NCBI GenBank assembly: GCA_012976225.1
Contig: JAAVVG010000011.1
Location: forward strand, 310,001-374,000
DNA from: Golubevia sp. BC0850
Taxonomy: Eukaryota; Basidiomycota; Exobasidiomycetes; Golubeviales; Golubeviaceae
DNA length: 64,000 nucleotides
Direction: 5' to 3'
In this document: piece after piece, positions 46,558 through 58,720 of the stretch
Numbering within the stretch: position 1 is the first letter of the stretch
How the letters are laid out: the number at the start of each line of letters is the position of its first letter
The notes under the pieces: model-generated
Database searches by the model: none
What the model saw: the letters and a program-made list of their open reading frames with translations, nothing else
Told to the model about the DNA's origin: nothing
Program-made: the position numbers and the translations under genes

Positions 46558-49080
46558 TTAAAGATTCTTTTCCTTCTCTCTCAACATCATAATATTTTCC
46601 GCCTGATCTTCTTCCTTCATTCTCTTGATTTCTTGATTTTCCTTTGCAATTTCGCCTGCAAATGAAGAACGAGCTCTGATAGTTGGACCGTAGGCATATA
46701 AAACGAAAGGTACTGCCGCCAAAGGAATTCCAATAAACCCTAGAAGAGATGAAGCCTTTTTGGAGAAGAGAAAAAGAGGTTAGATGAAGAATTGGGGATG
46801 AGAGGAGAGAAGAAGGTCAAGACAAAGGATCGAGGTCCGAAAACTCACCCATTGATTTCCTAACTTGTGATACATCTGATCAGCAAAAAGATTAACACTT
46901 CCACTCAGTAACTCTCTGGCAAAACTCTGTCCAGCGACGGCTGTTGGGAAGTAATGAGATGGGAGGAAGATTGAGAATCAAGCAAGTCAAAAAGAACGCC
47001 TTTCACGTTCAAGACACTCACCACTAGCAGCATAACTTCCATAAGAAACGATGGTATAGCTTGAAACCGCTATGAAGATCATGTGAGAACTTAAACCAAA
47101 AGCACCAGCAGCTACTACTGAGACCATGACTGGAACTTCAGGCATTGAAGTCCAAGCAAACCAGAATAGTGAAATAGGGAATAAGATTCCAGCTGGTAAT
47201 AACCACATCAATCGAGCTTCAGGTGGAGTTTCTAAATCGACAGAAGTTCCGTTTAGGTTGGTTGAGATCTGACCTCCATTTTGTAATTCTAGTTCTTGAG
47301 ACGTTGAAAGAGATTTCTTAGCTGCGTAATTTTCGTATTTCAATTGATAGTAATAAAGACCAAAAGCCAATACGAAACCAATTAGAACTCCAAAGAATGG
47401 TAAAGAAGATTTAGCGGTTCCTAGATTGTAACCTTCTGGTCCATAAACGATTGCAAAAGCTTCTAGGAACAGATAGATGATCGCATAGTTGCTGAAGAAA
47501 TGAAAAGATGGGAAGTTCAAAGAGTAAAAATGAATTGTAAGAAGAAATTTGGTCAGTTCAAAAGATTTCGACAATCTCTTTCTCTTTTCTCTTACCCCGA
47601 CAAGACCTCCTAACTCCCAAGAAGATTTACTCACAATCCATCAAACAAAGCAAACCAAAACACGATTGGTTCAGTAAACAACATCCAAGCAGGTCTTAAT
47701 AAAGTTTCCCTCAACAATTCTTTCCAATCTTTATCATTTCTCATTTTTTCATGTTCAGCCCACCATTTCTCGTCCCCAGTGTCTTTTCTTTTCTTAGCAG
47801 CTCTTCTTGCAAGAAGTACACCAGCTCTAGTTTCTGGAACTGTTAAAACCCAAATGATTAGTAAGAAAGCAGTACCGAAACCTGATAAAGCGAATAACCA
47901 TCTATAATTTTCATCGGTTGAAACGAAGAGATAGGAACCGAAGATTGGTCCTAGGACAGCTCCGAATTCACTGAAAAAGAAAGGAGTGATGAATCAATTA
48001 TCTTTGTTGGTTCAGGAGATTTACGAAGACTCGTTTTCATACTCACGCGCTCAAAGCGAAAGTGTTAATCGGCCAACTCTGTTCTTCTTCAGTCCATAAA
48101 TCAGCAACAGTTCCCACTGAATTATAAGCCACAGCACCGAATACTCCTGCCAGATATCTGAATGGAAGTAACAAACCTAAATTAGTTGCCAAAGCGCATG
48201 GAATTTGAAAGACAGCAACTAAGAAGATTGATATCGTATGAGTCCAATATCTTCCGTAATCTTCACTTAGAGGAGCTAAGAAAACTGGCCCAGTCGATAA
48301 ACCGTAGAGATAGATAGCCTGAATTGATTATAATGCAAAAGGAGAGTTGGTCATGAGAAACAAAAGATTCTCCAAAACCTCAGCCAAGCAAAACACTCAC
48401 CTGAGCTACTCTGGCTGCTACCACTGAGATACCGAAATCAGCAGCTAGTGCAGATACTCCTGGAGCATAGATTGAAGAGACTGAAAAAAGGGGAAAGAGG
48501 TCAGAATGGGAGAGATAGAAAGAGAGAAGAGGGGGCGGAAATACTCACTGACATTGATCCAAGCTAAGGTTACGAATGAAACCATTGAGATTTGCCATTT
48601 TCTCCAAGATGGGAAATTTCTTGGATCTTCGGAGTCGTTATACTGAGGTTGGCAAAAGAGAACAGCAAAAAGAATTGGAGTCAATGTTTTAGGTTCATGA
48701 GGCAGTTAGCTTTAACCCCCCCCCCTTTCACCGCTAATTTCTTCTCCGCTCCATCGATTAAAGCAAGATCGAGAACTATTCGGAGAGAAGATGAGAGCAC
48801 TGACATCAAAGATGACCAAATAAGGATCTCGATCTTTTCTTCTAGCTAATAATTCCTGCATTCTCTTTTCTAAGATCTGTTCCTTTGTGAGATCATTTCT
48901 GTCGGTCTGTTGATTTGTGTCTGTTAGAGTTGCTGTAGTTTGTTGTAGATCTTGATCATCATTGATAGTTGTATGTTCAGAAGTTGTTGAAGAGGGTGAA
49001 AGATTTGTTTGTTTGTTTTCTACGTCTGGCTCAGTTTGCTGTTTGTGATTATGATCTTGATCTTGGATTGAAGATGGCAT
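46558..49080 (-). CDS. MFS transporter, DHA1-like drug/polyamine antiporter group
   Basis: Eight exons (49080-48805, 48642-48549, 48480-48401, 48318-48047, 47970-47635, 47491-47022, 46940-46849, 46755-46558) give 605 residues. A Gln/Thr/Asp-rich cytosolic N-terminus of about 90 residues precedes YNDSEDPRNFPSWRKW, a lead-in seen in fungal DHA1 proteins. Then come SSIYAPGVSALAADFG in helix 1, YGLSTGPVFLAPLSEDYGRYW (the helix 2-3 motif), and VPETRAGVLLARRA at the end of helix 6. The second half has EAFAIVYGPEGYNLG and a charged tail. These transporters export drugs, polyamines or toxins using the proton gradient; the substrate cannot be told here. It is divergent from SEC39, sharing a 428-base promoter. 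Confidence 0.88.
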
Positions 49081-49508
49081 GATTCAAATCTGATAATAGA
49101 GAAACAAGTTCTTACTTGGGATAGTTGTAAGTAAGCAAGTGGGGAGAATTCAGCTTAAAGAAAAAGAAAAGGAGTCACGAGTTACTGTAACCGATGGATT
49201 TCGATTCTATTCTTCTATTTGTATGTTTGAGGGTTGGGTTGCCGTTGATGGGAGAGAGTAAGAACAATTAAACGTTTAAAAGATAGTGGGAATAACTTAA
49301 GGGGAATAACTTAAGACAGAATGAACTTGAAGCTTGGCCTTTTAAAGAAAACTGAGGCCCTTGGGAAGCAGAAGAAGTGATTTGCGACTTTTGCGCTTTT
49401 CGACGCGCGTTGATGTCGTCGGTCTCTTCTCTTGGACCATCACTGCGTTTTGAATTGGATTCAATGCTCTAAACCTAAGATCAAGACAACCGATTGGATT
49501 CCTCAAGA
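49081..49508. promoter_or_regulatory. Divergent promoter of the MFS transporter and SEC39
   Basis: The two start codons face away from each other. Near the middle lie a perfect 14-bp tandem duplication (49288-49315) and, just before it, a near-palindrome reading TTAAACGTTTAAA (49268-49280). These are candidate factor sites for one or both genes; no known motif is claimed. Confidence 0.5.
49288..49315. repeat. Perfect 14-bp tandem duplication with an internal CTTAAG palindrome
   Basis: The unit GGGAATAACTTAAG occurs twice with no gap. Each copy contains the six-base palindrome CTTAAG, so sites repeat 14 bases apart. It sits in the shared promoter of a transporter gene and SEC39 and could be a doubled regulator site or a recent replication slip. 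Confidence 0.85.
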
Positions 49509-52500
49509 ATGAATAACGAAAACCAAGAACGAATCAGAACCGAGAATCGACTGAAAGTGAATTGGTTGAACTGGATCTCTACCTCTACCTCTACCTATAC
49601 TTCAAGCTGCACTTCCACTTCAACCGAGTTAACAACTGTAATCGATTCAACTCTCTCTCAAATAAGATTCGATCAAAGATGGTTAGGAAATGCTATCCTA
49701 GATTTTCTTCACACATCTGCTCAGCAAGAAACTCTGACGACAGAGGTCCTGCACAAGTTATTGCAACTCGGTTTGAGCTCAACTCAAATCGCTAATCAGA
49801 ATCAAAGTTCAAATTGGAGGGAAACGTTAAAGAACGACGAAGAGAAAGCTGAATTGTTGAGTATAAGATATCACCTCACTAGATTCAATAGGTTATTCAG
49901 TCTTTGGAAGCAGCTCTTCGGAAATCAGCAGCAGCAGCAGCCGCAGGAAGCTTCTCAAGGCACATCAAAAGGGGAGGAGGATGATCCTTGGTCTCAAGAT
50001 CAAGATTCAGAAATTCAGGATGAATATTCATTCAAATCGACTAAGAGAGATTCAGCGTCAGAGCGACCTTCATCTTCCACTTCCACTTTCAACCCACCAC
50101 CGCCGCCTATCTCTCTACCCTCCTTCTTAATCGATTCTCCATTAACTTCAATCCTTCAACTGATACTCCTTCAAGTTCCGATCTCTACAGTATCTCAATT
50201 CTTAGTCTCACTTCATCCTTCTTTACGATCTGAGATCCATGACTCAAGGTTCGAGCTTCAAGAGTTATTAATCCGAAGTAGGATGGATTGTCTAGAGGAA
50301 ATAGTCGATCAAGGACTTTTATCCAAATTGGGAGATGATGGGAAAGAAGTGTCAATTTGGGAAATAGACAGCAAGAATTCGGACAAAGACTTGGTAGATG
50401 ACAAGGATTTACAACAAGCTTTGATAGAATTAGATCACATTTCACAAGAAGAAAAGCTTTCAACTCAGGATCAATCTAACCCTGAATTCATATTGAATTT
50501 CTATTCAAAACAAATCAAATCTTTAGAAGAAGAAATGGGGTTATTAGAACCTTGTTTGATTTTATCCAATTGGGTTTCTAGTTTCCACGGATTTTCGTCT
50601 TCACCTGATCAAGATTTCAAGTTTCTTTCAATTGATTTAGAAGCTCTTATTGTGTTCAATCAAAATCTAGAAGAAGAAGTCAGTCTCAATGAATTTAGAT
50701 CTCGAAAAACAACTTTAGATGGAAAGGTTGACCTAACGAAATCACTACTTGATAGAAAAAAAGGAATAGAAATCGATGAAAGGATTTTCAATTTCATCAA
50801 ATCAATCTCTAGTGAACCCAAAGAAGCTTCAAGTATATTCATAAAATTGCTTTTGGATTTCTCTTCAACTTCAACTTCCAATCCTCCTTCAGATCCTTTC
50901 TCTCAAATCACTTCACTTCTTTCATTCAATCAATCTCATTCTTCAATTCCAATCACTTCCTCAACTATTTCCAAACTCATTCTATCAATTCTTTTATCGC
51001 ATAATGATTTTAACTCCAAGACTCTCTCAAATTTTAAGCAATTACAAACCATTTTACAGGAAGTTGGAAAACATCTACCACAATCTAAATCCACGGAATC
51101 AACCTCAACCTTTTTTCAAACTCTTGTCAAATGGTTGATAGATTCTCAAAATTCTTCTTCTTCCTGGAGATTATCAGCTAAAGACCTATTTTCAAAGCCT
51201 GAATCTCCTTTATTTGGAGAGAATTCAACTTCGAATGATAATTTCCTGTCAACACTCTTAAATCTTATTCCAATTCTGATCACCAATTTCTCAATCCTAC
51301 AAAGCTATTCATCGATTTACAAATCTTTAAGTTACTTTTTTGTCATTCGAAGAGATGTGATTGAACAAAGAGAATTGATCGGAATGATTTGTAGGAACGT
51401 TAAAATTTCAGGAATTAGTAAGAAGGAGAAATGGGAGGTTTTACTCAATGATTTGTTGGAAATGAAAAATGGATTTGAGGAACTTGAAATCGGAGATGGA
51501 GATGGAAATTTGATTGATGAGAAAGAGGTATTGAAGTTGTGGTTTGATGGAGTACTTTCTACTGCTGGTGAGTTTAGACTTATGGTTCGATTCGGTGTAT
51601 GATCTGAAGCAGTTGATTTTTTGAAATCTCACTCAACTTTCCCTCTCTTACCTCCCAGATTTCGAACTCTTCAAATCAATTCTTCAAACCCAAAGAATCT
51701 CTTCAAATTTGCAACTCTCATCAGACGAACTAGAAAGACTAATTTTGAAAACAAGTCAAAGATTCTATGAAGACTCTGATAGTCTGAATTTGAATCGAGG
51801 TGGGATGAAGATGGCTTATGAGTGGTGAGTTCCGCCCCCCCCCACATCTTTTTCTCTTTAGTCGATTCCGATTTGCTGACCCCGACTCTCTTGATTTCCC
51901 GCAGTCTCAACACAATTCCTGAAACTTCCTTTTTGAAATCAGCCAAACAATTCATAGAGTCAACTTCAAAACTCTCAACTTTCGCAATCCCTTCAAAATT
52001 GAATCCAGGTTCTAAGATCACTTCTCGAGAAATATTGATCACCGAGGACAGGCTGAGCTTTATCTCTTTGTTGTTGAGCTCCAGGCCTGAGGTTTACAAA
52101 AATGAGGAGATGGTTTTGGACGTAGCTTTCAAATTATTTAGTTGTCCTTTCGAGGTGGAAGGAGAAAACCAGATCAACAAAAGTGAAGGTTCTAATAAGT
52201 CTCTCGTCGAAATCAAAGCTTTAGCAATGCTCATAGATTCTTCAATTCTCAATGAAGATTGTCTCAAAGGCTTTGAATATTCTCAAAGATTGGTTGAATG
52301 CATTTCGAAGCTGAGAAAGAGAGCTCAGATAGTTGGGGAGAAAGGAAGGTCGACTCTACAGACTGCTTCAGATTTCAATCCAACTGCCAAGATCTCAGTG
52401 ACAGAACAACTACCGATCGTAGAAGAAATCGGTTGGAAAACTTTGTTCGGATTGGTTAAACATCCTAGTTGGTTGGAGGAGGAAGAGGAGGAGGAGGAAG

Positions 52501-53321
52501 AAGAAGAAGAAGAAGGAAAACATGAAAGTAATCAAGATTCAAACAAAGCCATCACAACTCCAAAACTTCCATCATCAATTCCAGATCAATCGAAACCTAA
52601 GTCTTTGAAAGATCCGGATGTTTCGAAAAGATTGAAATTAATGGGTCAAATCCTTTCACTTTGTCCTCCAGAGAAATTAGTTTTCTTCTTGGACAAATGG
52701 AGATCTTTAGATTATGATCATTCCGTTCAATCAGATCAACTCCTACTTTCAAATCCATCCGGTTTAAGAGGTAATTTAACATCTTCAATCATGGGTGGAA
52801 AAGTTCCAGATTTAAGTTTCATTTCACCTTTCTCTAGTCTTTTCAATAGTTCTGGTTTAGCTCAAATTGGTTCTTTAGGAAATGTTGTCCGAAACTCAAA
52901 TCCAACCAACAAAAGAATGGGAATGGGAATGGGAATCGGAGCAACTCAACCAAAAGCTAATGCTCCTGCTGGAGGTTTTGGAAAAGCAGCTCAACTGTTC
53001 GATGGCTTTGGAGATTCGGCAAATACAACTTCAAATTCAAACTCTTCTTCTCCTTGGGATTATGCTAATGCTGCTTTAGCTCTGGATCCAGCTGAAAGAG
53101 CTGCTAGAGCTGCTAGAAGCTTTTTTGGTGGTTTCGCTTCTGCTGCAAGTCCTGTTTTGGGAGCAGGTGGGAATTGGGCGGGCGGGAATCAAATGACTGA
53201 AGAAGCGAAGGAAGGTGACCGGGAGAGGAACATGAGCAAAGGCGAAGGAAATCGAAATGTTAGCGCTGGCTTTTCGCTTAGTAGGGGAATGGGTTGGTTA
53301 ATGGGTGAAGACGAGAGGTAG
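49509..53321 (+). CDS. SEC39: Sec39-domain protein of the Dsl1/NRZ tethering complex
   Basis: Three exons (49509-51567, 51659-51824, 51905-53321) give 1213 residues; yeast Sec39 has 709, and basidiomycete forms are often longer. The body is almost wholly helical. Family-like text includes LSIRYHLTRFNRLFSLWKQL early, RLSFISLLLSSRPEVYKNEE and LKLMGQILSLCPPEKLVFFL near the C-terminus, the last a hallmark of the Sec39 domain. Low-complexity inserts include a Gln run (CAG repeats at about 49928), a Glu run (about 52480-52515) and a Met-Gly repeat (about 52917-52940). Sec39 works with Dsl1 and Tip20 to tether COPI vesicles at the ER, which fits functionally with SEC26 nearby although adjacency may be chance. 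The ATG at 49509 is the first in the frame. Confidence 0.75.
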
Positions 53322-53679
53322 AATGAAATCAATCGAATGATCCACTTTCTTTCTCTTTGCTGGCTTTTCCTTTCCAAACGTTGTATTTGTTTCTCATTCT
53401 CGAACCTTCTTTGGTTTCTCTGAAGAAAAGAGTTATTCTTGTGTCGCAAGTCTACGGCGGGTGATCCCTGTCTGGTGAGGATGGAAAACAGCTGCTGGTT
53501 ATTGATATTCGTAAGAAATAAGACGAAACTCAACGCAAACAACCTTTAGAATCATATCTCATCCAACGACACAGGTTCTTGTCTTGTCGACCAATCCTTT
53601 CAATCTTCCAAATGGTTCCCAGAAACTTAGTACAGGCATGCTTCAATTTTTTTGGCTACAATTTTCGATAATGTCCGAA
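53322..53679. other. Convergent 3' spacer
   Basis: This lies between the SEC39 stop and the F-box-like gene stop. A plus-strand frame that runs from here into the gene looks hydrophobic only because it is antisense to an acidic tail. Confidence 0.45.
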
Positions 53680-55138
53680 TCAAAACCACTGTTTATCGTA
53701 GCAGCACTCGCACAGAGGACCCTCCTCACGATGGTCGTCGTCTTCGCTGTCTTCAATATCACTGTCCTCATCTTCTCTATCTTCGCTGCTATCTTCGCTA
53801 TCAAAAAAGCAATTGGTCGTTCTTATCAGTCCAGCATCGATGTAAGCACTGAGAAATGAGAAGAAATATGACGCAGTCAGTTCGGGAGTTGATCGTTGAT
53901 TGGGACAAGACTCGTTACTTTCTTACTATATGTTTGAGAGATTTTCTTTGCCGAGTTTGCGTAACTCTCCTCCAAGAAAGACCCACTTGCTTCGAAAGAT
54001 CTGGAAGGAAGCGTGAGAACAAGGAAAGATGAGCAAAGGAAATCAGGAGGGATCCGATTAAAAAGGACAGGACTCACCGCAGCTCTTTGGAAAAAGGCAA
54101 GGCCGCAACAAATTGTTGCTTGCCCCGTGAAGATAATCGGCAATCTAGTCTTTGAGAATATGTAATTGATAGTTTCTATGACATAGCAATCTTGAATCGT
54201 CTCGAAGCAGAATTCTAAAAAACCCCTACCCTCTTTCCTTTCGACTGTTCTTTCCCCTCCTTTGGTCTCTTCTTTAACTGTCTAAGAGATACCGCCTAAT
54301 ACTCTTCTCAAAAACCTTAAGAGTTCACGGCTCACCGTCATGGAATCTTTTGTGTGCTGCCGATCTCTTTCTTCTGAGTACAGCCGATAATCTCTTCAAA
54401 GGGCGATAGCCATGGGCAATGATTTCAGGTAAGCCAGATAAGAGCTCAATAGGAATAGATAAATACACTAAAGTTGAAAAAGTCTGCGGGAATATTGATT
54501 GCCATCTTGCTGCGAAAGGTCCAGATTTAAGCCTGAAATCCTGGTCTTGAACCGAGAAATCTATAATCTCCAGCCGCCTAAAAGATATTAAGGAAACCAT
54601 GAGTAGACTGAACTGTTCACTGATAGGAGCTGATTCGTTTTGAGCACAATGAGTGACATCGATCTTCAAGATTGCCACTGTGAAGAACTTGGACCTTTCC
54701 TCCAGAAGTTCTATCTTTCTTGCTCTCTCCACCCTATCCGATTCTTTAAGATAATCAGTGCTATTTCGATAATCCCGGTCGTGCAGAGTGACCTGCTCAA
54801 ATCTTGTGCGAAGACGGCTGAGTAGACGGAGCAGCAACTTAGAGCTACTGCATTGATAGAGCTGGGATCCCGGTCCTTGGATGAACTTTGTCGAAGTAGA
54901 GAATTGAAGATTTCATTCCAAGTTTCTTTCGGAAGGCTCTTATTGGAATAATTTGGATTATCTCTTCTTCTGGCTTCAGGCGAACGAACTACTTTCGACG
55001 TTGCTGTGGACCTTGCATCATCCTCTCGATTCTTTTGGTTCCTCTTTGTTCTCTAGTTAACCGATCTTGAGATTCGGTTCGATTCGATTTCAAATTTGTC
55101 TTAGAATTAGTCCATGACGGCTTATAACTGGTTTGCAT
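53680..55138 (-). CDS. F-box-like protein gene with two apparent frame breaks
   Basis: Four minus-strand exons: 55138-54336, 54214-54078, 54000-53927 and 53848-53680. The three 3' joints keep one phase and give a continuous C-terminal half (HDEFCFETIQDCYVIE, then LPIIFTGQATICCGLAFF, IFRSKWVFLGGELRKLG, AYIDAGLIRTTNCFF) ending in a very acidic tail and CECCYDKQWF. The first exon is split among frames: a basic N-terminus from ATG 55138, an F-box-like segment (SLPKETWNEIFNSLL, then AVALSCCSVYSAVF), and an LRR-like part from RFEQVTL. One extra base near 55002 and one near 54810 would make it continuous. F-box proteins bind Skp1 and present substrates to SCF ubiquitin ligases; this assignment is moderate. 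Breaks may be real or errors at short base runs. Confidence 0.55.
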
Positions 55139-55151
55139 CTTGAAAGGAGTC

Positions 55152-58100
55152 ATGGTCGGGGGTGAAGAAGCAAAACCAAGGTTCCTTCTGAACCACTATC
55201 TGATTGGAATGGCCTCTCTTGGATCGCTTCCTTCACTTCCAATTCCATCATCTTATACCTCTTCGAGAGCTCTAGCCTATCTCTCAGAGCTGACTGACGA
55301 TGCAGCCATCGCTATCAAAGGTTTAGTTAAGGGCACTGGAAGCTCAAAGTATTTAGACAATGGAGAAGACAACAACGCTCTCATAAGGACTTTACTCGAT
55401 TCGACTAGGGAAGGAGAGCGGATAGAAGGTCTCACTAGAGTAGTAGGTGTGAGTCTAAGGAGCGAAAGATAAAGCAGAAGGTGTAGAGATAGGCGAAAGA
55501 GGGACAGGACAGTCATGGTGAACCAGGCAGAGACAAAGGGAGGCTCCAGGCCATGCTCTTGGAAAAAATACATTTGGGAAAACATACATTTGATTTGCAT
55601 AGATCGGTCTGTCGGATTTCCAGGTTGCTTGGCCGAGAGCAGTCGCAAAGGGAGGAGAAGACAGCTACCTTCCAGGCAAAGGCTAGCTTGCACTGTCTCT
55701 CCCTTTTCCATCTTCCCAGCATCTCTCTGATCCTTATCTTCTTTCTGCTCTCTTCTCTGCTACCAGCTCATCACAAAAGGACGTCAGACGACTCAGTTTC
55801 TCCCTCTAGTTCTCAAATTATCCTCCTCTCAATCCCTTCGAATCCGTTCTCTTGTCTACATCATCCTGACGAGATTGGCCCCTTCATCTCCGGATGTTTC
55901 TTTACTGTCTATCAACTCATTTCAGAGAGATTTGAATGACTCAGCTCCTTTGGTCAGAGGAATGGCACTTAGAGCTCTGACTGCTTTAAGATCTCAAAAC
56001 ACAGTCGAGTTGATCAAAATGGCTTTGGAGAAAGGATGTAGAGATCAGAGTAACTATGTTAGGAAGATTTCAGCTATCGCTTTAGGGAAATGCTATGAGT
56101 GAGTTTGAGAAGGGGTTCACTTCTGTTGGGAGGTTCTCGTTCTGACGCCCCTCCTTTTTTTCATTCTCAAACCAGACTCGACAGCTCCCAGCTTCCAGAG
56201 CTCATCCCCTTACTATCAGCCCTTCTGTCTGATAGATCTCCTACTGTTTTAGGAGCTACGATGGCCACATTCTCAACTTTACCTCTTCCATCAACTTCAA
56301 ATTCTTCAGCCACCTCCAATTCAATCTCTTGGGACCTCTTACACCCTCATTTCAGGAAATTTTGCCATGCTCTGCTGGACATAGATGAATGGGGTCAAGT
56401 TTCGACACTAGAAGTCCTACTTCGATATGCAAGAGCTAATCTCAGAAGACCTGAATTAGGAGACCAGTCAAAGCCAATGGACAAGGATTTAACTCTTCTT
56501 CTTAACAAGTCCAAAGCTCTTCTGACTAGCAAGAATTTAGCTGTGATAACCACAGTTCTCAAGATCTTCTACCACTTGACTCCAAGAGGACATGATTACC
56601 ACTCTCTGATCCTCAAACCTTTACTCAGATCTCTCCATTCAAACCCTTCAGAGCAATACTTCTTGTTGAAAATGGCAGATTCTATGTTGGATGAAGAACC
56701 GGAATTGTTCAGTAGAGAGATAGAGTCTGGAAACGAAATTCTGAGCAAGTTTCTGATTAAATTTGGTGATCCGAAATGGAATTTGGAAATGAAGTTAACA
56801 TTGTCGGTTAAGATCTGTGAGATGAGGTGGAATTCTCTCGTGGAAGATGGCAAATCGAAGTTGGACCTCAAAACTCAGGGAACCATGTTGAGAGAAGTCG
56901 AGAAAGAGATCAAAGTGACTCTGGAAGAACTGAGGAACACCGTCAATCATCAATCAATCGAGATCTCATGCTTCGCTGTCTCTTCTATGGGAGAGCTGTT
57001 CAAGAAGCTGAACTTCGGCTCTGAAGCAGATGGAGACTCAAACCAAGATGCAAATCTCGGTGAAGGTCGAAATCAGCCACTCTTTACTAAAAGGAAAGGC
57101 GTTCAAATCAAGCTGAATGACTTGATTCTAAGAGCTTTGTTAGGATTACTTGACATCCCGAAAGGGTTCAAGAGCAGTAGCAAGGAGAAAGAAGATGGGA
57201 AGGAAAGAGACATGGAGATGAGAGGAAAAGTCAAAGAAAGAGCTTTGAAAGTCATCCGAGGTCTAGTTCAAGTGAGGGAAAAGCAAGAGAGAGAGAACTC
57301 CTCCATCAACGCCAGAAGCGAAGACAATACAGGAAAGATCATTGCTAGCTTATCTACTCTGTTATTCGGTTTAGCCACTTCAACAACATCAACTTCAACT
57401 TCAGCGACGAGTTCCAAGGATACTGGTCTCAAGCCAAAGAAGAAGCTGTTAGGAAAAGGTTCGATAATGGATGGTGATTCTAGAGCAAGTATTTATTGGA
57501 TGTTAGGACAGTATTGTAGATTGAGCGTTCAGATTAACATCAAGCCCTCAATGACAAATCCCACGAACAAAGATCAGAAGATGACTAAAACCATCGCAGA
57601 AGTCATAGCTCCAGACGTTCTTCGTCGATCAGTTCTGAACTTTTCCAAAGAAACGGATTCTTCTAAATTAGAAATCCTCACCTTTTCCACCAAGCTATTC
57701 ACGTTCTTACCGACGATCTTGGACACGTCGGGAGAGAACAAGAAGCGAATCGAAGGGATTCAATCTCTCCACTCTTATCTTGTCCAGTTGGCTAGATTCG
57801 ATGTTTCTTATGAGATCAGAGATAGAGCTAGATTCTGCTCTGGACTGGGAATTGGATTGGTTCCTGACTTCAAGCCGGCTGGAGAAGAGAACCGAAACGG
57901 TGATGGCGAGAATGGGGATGCTTCTGTAGAAAGTCTTGAAATTCAGGATTCAAGCGTTGTCAAAGGACTAGATGAACCAACAGACACGATGGGAGTGAGG
58001 TTGAGAAGGGAACAAGTTCTAGTAGTCCTGTTCGAGGGTAAACCTCTTCCAATCTCTACGTCAAAAGAGTCCGAGACTTCAAGCTCAATCGAATCATCAG

Positions 58101-58720
58101 ATAATCTTCCCTCACACTCTCCTCTAGGCTCTCTATCGTCAAATCTAGGAAACAAACTCCTACCTGGATGGGAGAACTCTTCTCTGCCTCAATGGTGTCC
58201 GATAGACAAGCTTCCACCATCGGCTATTAGAGATCCTCCTTCACATCTTTTGACTCCAGCAGACAGCAAATCCAACTTTTCAGCCTCTTTGGCTGCTAAC
58301 ACGGGAAGAAGCTTCAGTAGCGAAACTCGGACTCCAACTTCTAGCAGCAACGAAAATGGAAAACAGAAAGTCGTTCTCATCCCGAATGAGAGATCTGCAA
58401 GTCCTAGCTGCGGAACTTCTTCGCCTAGATTCGGAGGTCCTGCCATGGCTGGCGTCTCTAAGTACAAGGATTTGGATAGCTTCTTGGACGAGAGCGAAGA
58501 AGAGGTCGAAAGTAGCGAGGACGAGAGTGAAGAGATGAACGAAGAGAGTGAAGAGGGAGAAGGGGAAGATGAAGAAGATGACGATGAGGAGGAGGAGGAA
58601 GAAGAAGAAGAGAGTGGAAGTGGAACTGAAGCCGAGGTAGAAGAGGATGAGGATGAGACGACGCAGGGCGATGTCCCAGTTGCCCCTGCCATACTGCCTC
58701 CGCAGAATGAGTGGGCTTGA
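55152..58720 (+). CDS. APL6: AP-3 adaptor complex subunit beta
   Basis: Three exons (55152-55448, 55767-56098, 56176-58720) give about 1057 residues. The N-terminal trunk has DSTREGERIEGLTRVVGLITKGR, SLRIRSLVYIILTRLAP, SLLSINSFQRDLND, LVRGMALRALTALRS and YVRKISAIALGKCYELD, which follow the adaptin-beta3 family (its human equivalents read LISKGR, LLSINTFQ, PLIR and YVRKAAA). A helical region continues to about residue 780. The tail is Ser-rich, then almost solid Glu/Asp with Ser (about 58470-58665), as in the AP-3 beta hinge that casein kinases phosphorylate. AP-3 sorts cargo from Golgi or endosome to the vacuole. The start may instead be the ATG at 55209. The ATG at 55152 lies 13 bases from the F-box-like start on the other strand. 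Confidence 0.92.

Noticed and set aside
53584-53859. Hydrophobic plus-strand frame of 91 codons
   Set aside because: It is antisense to the acidic last exon of the F-box-like gene, which joins in phase with its upstream exon.
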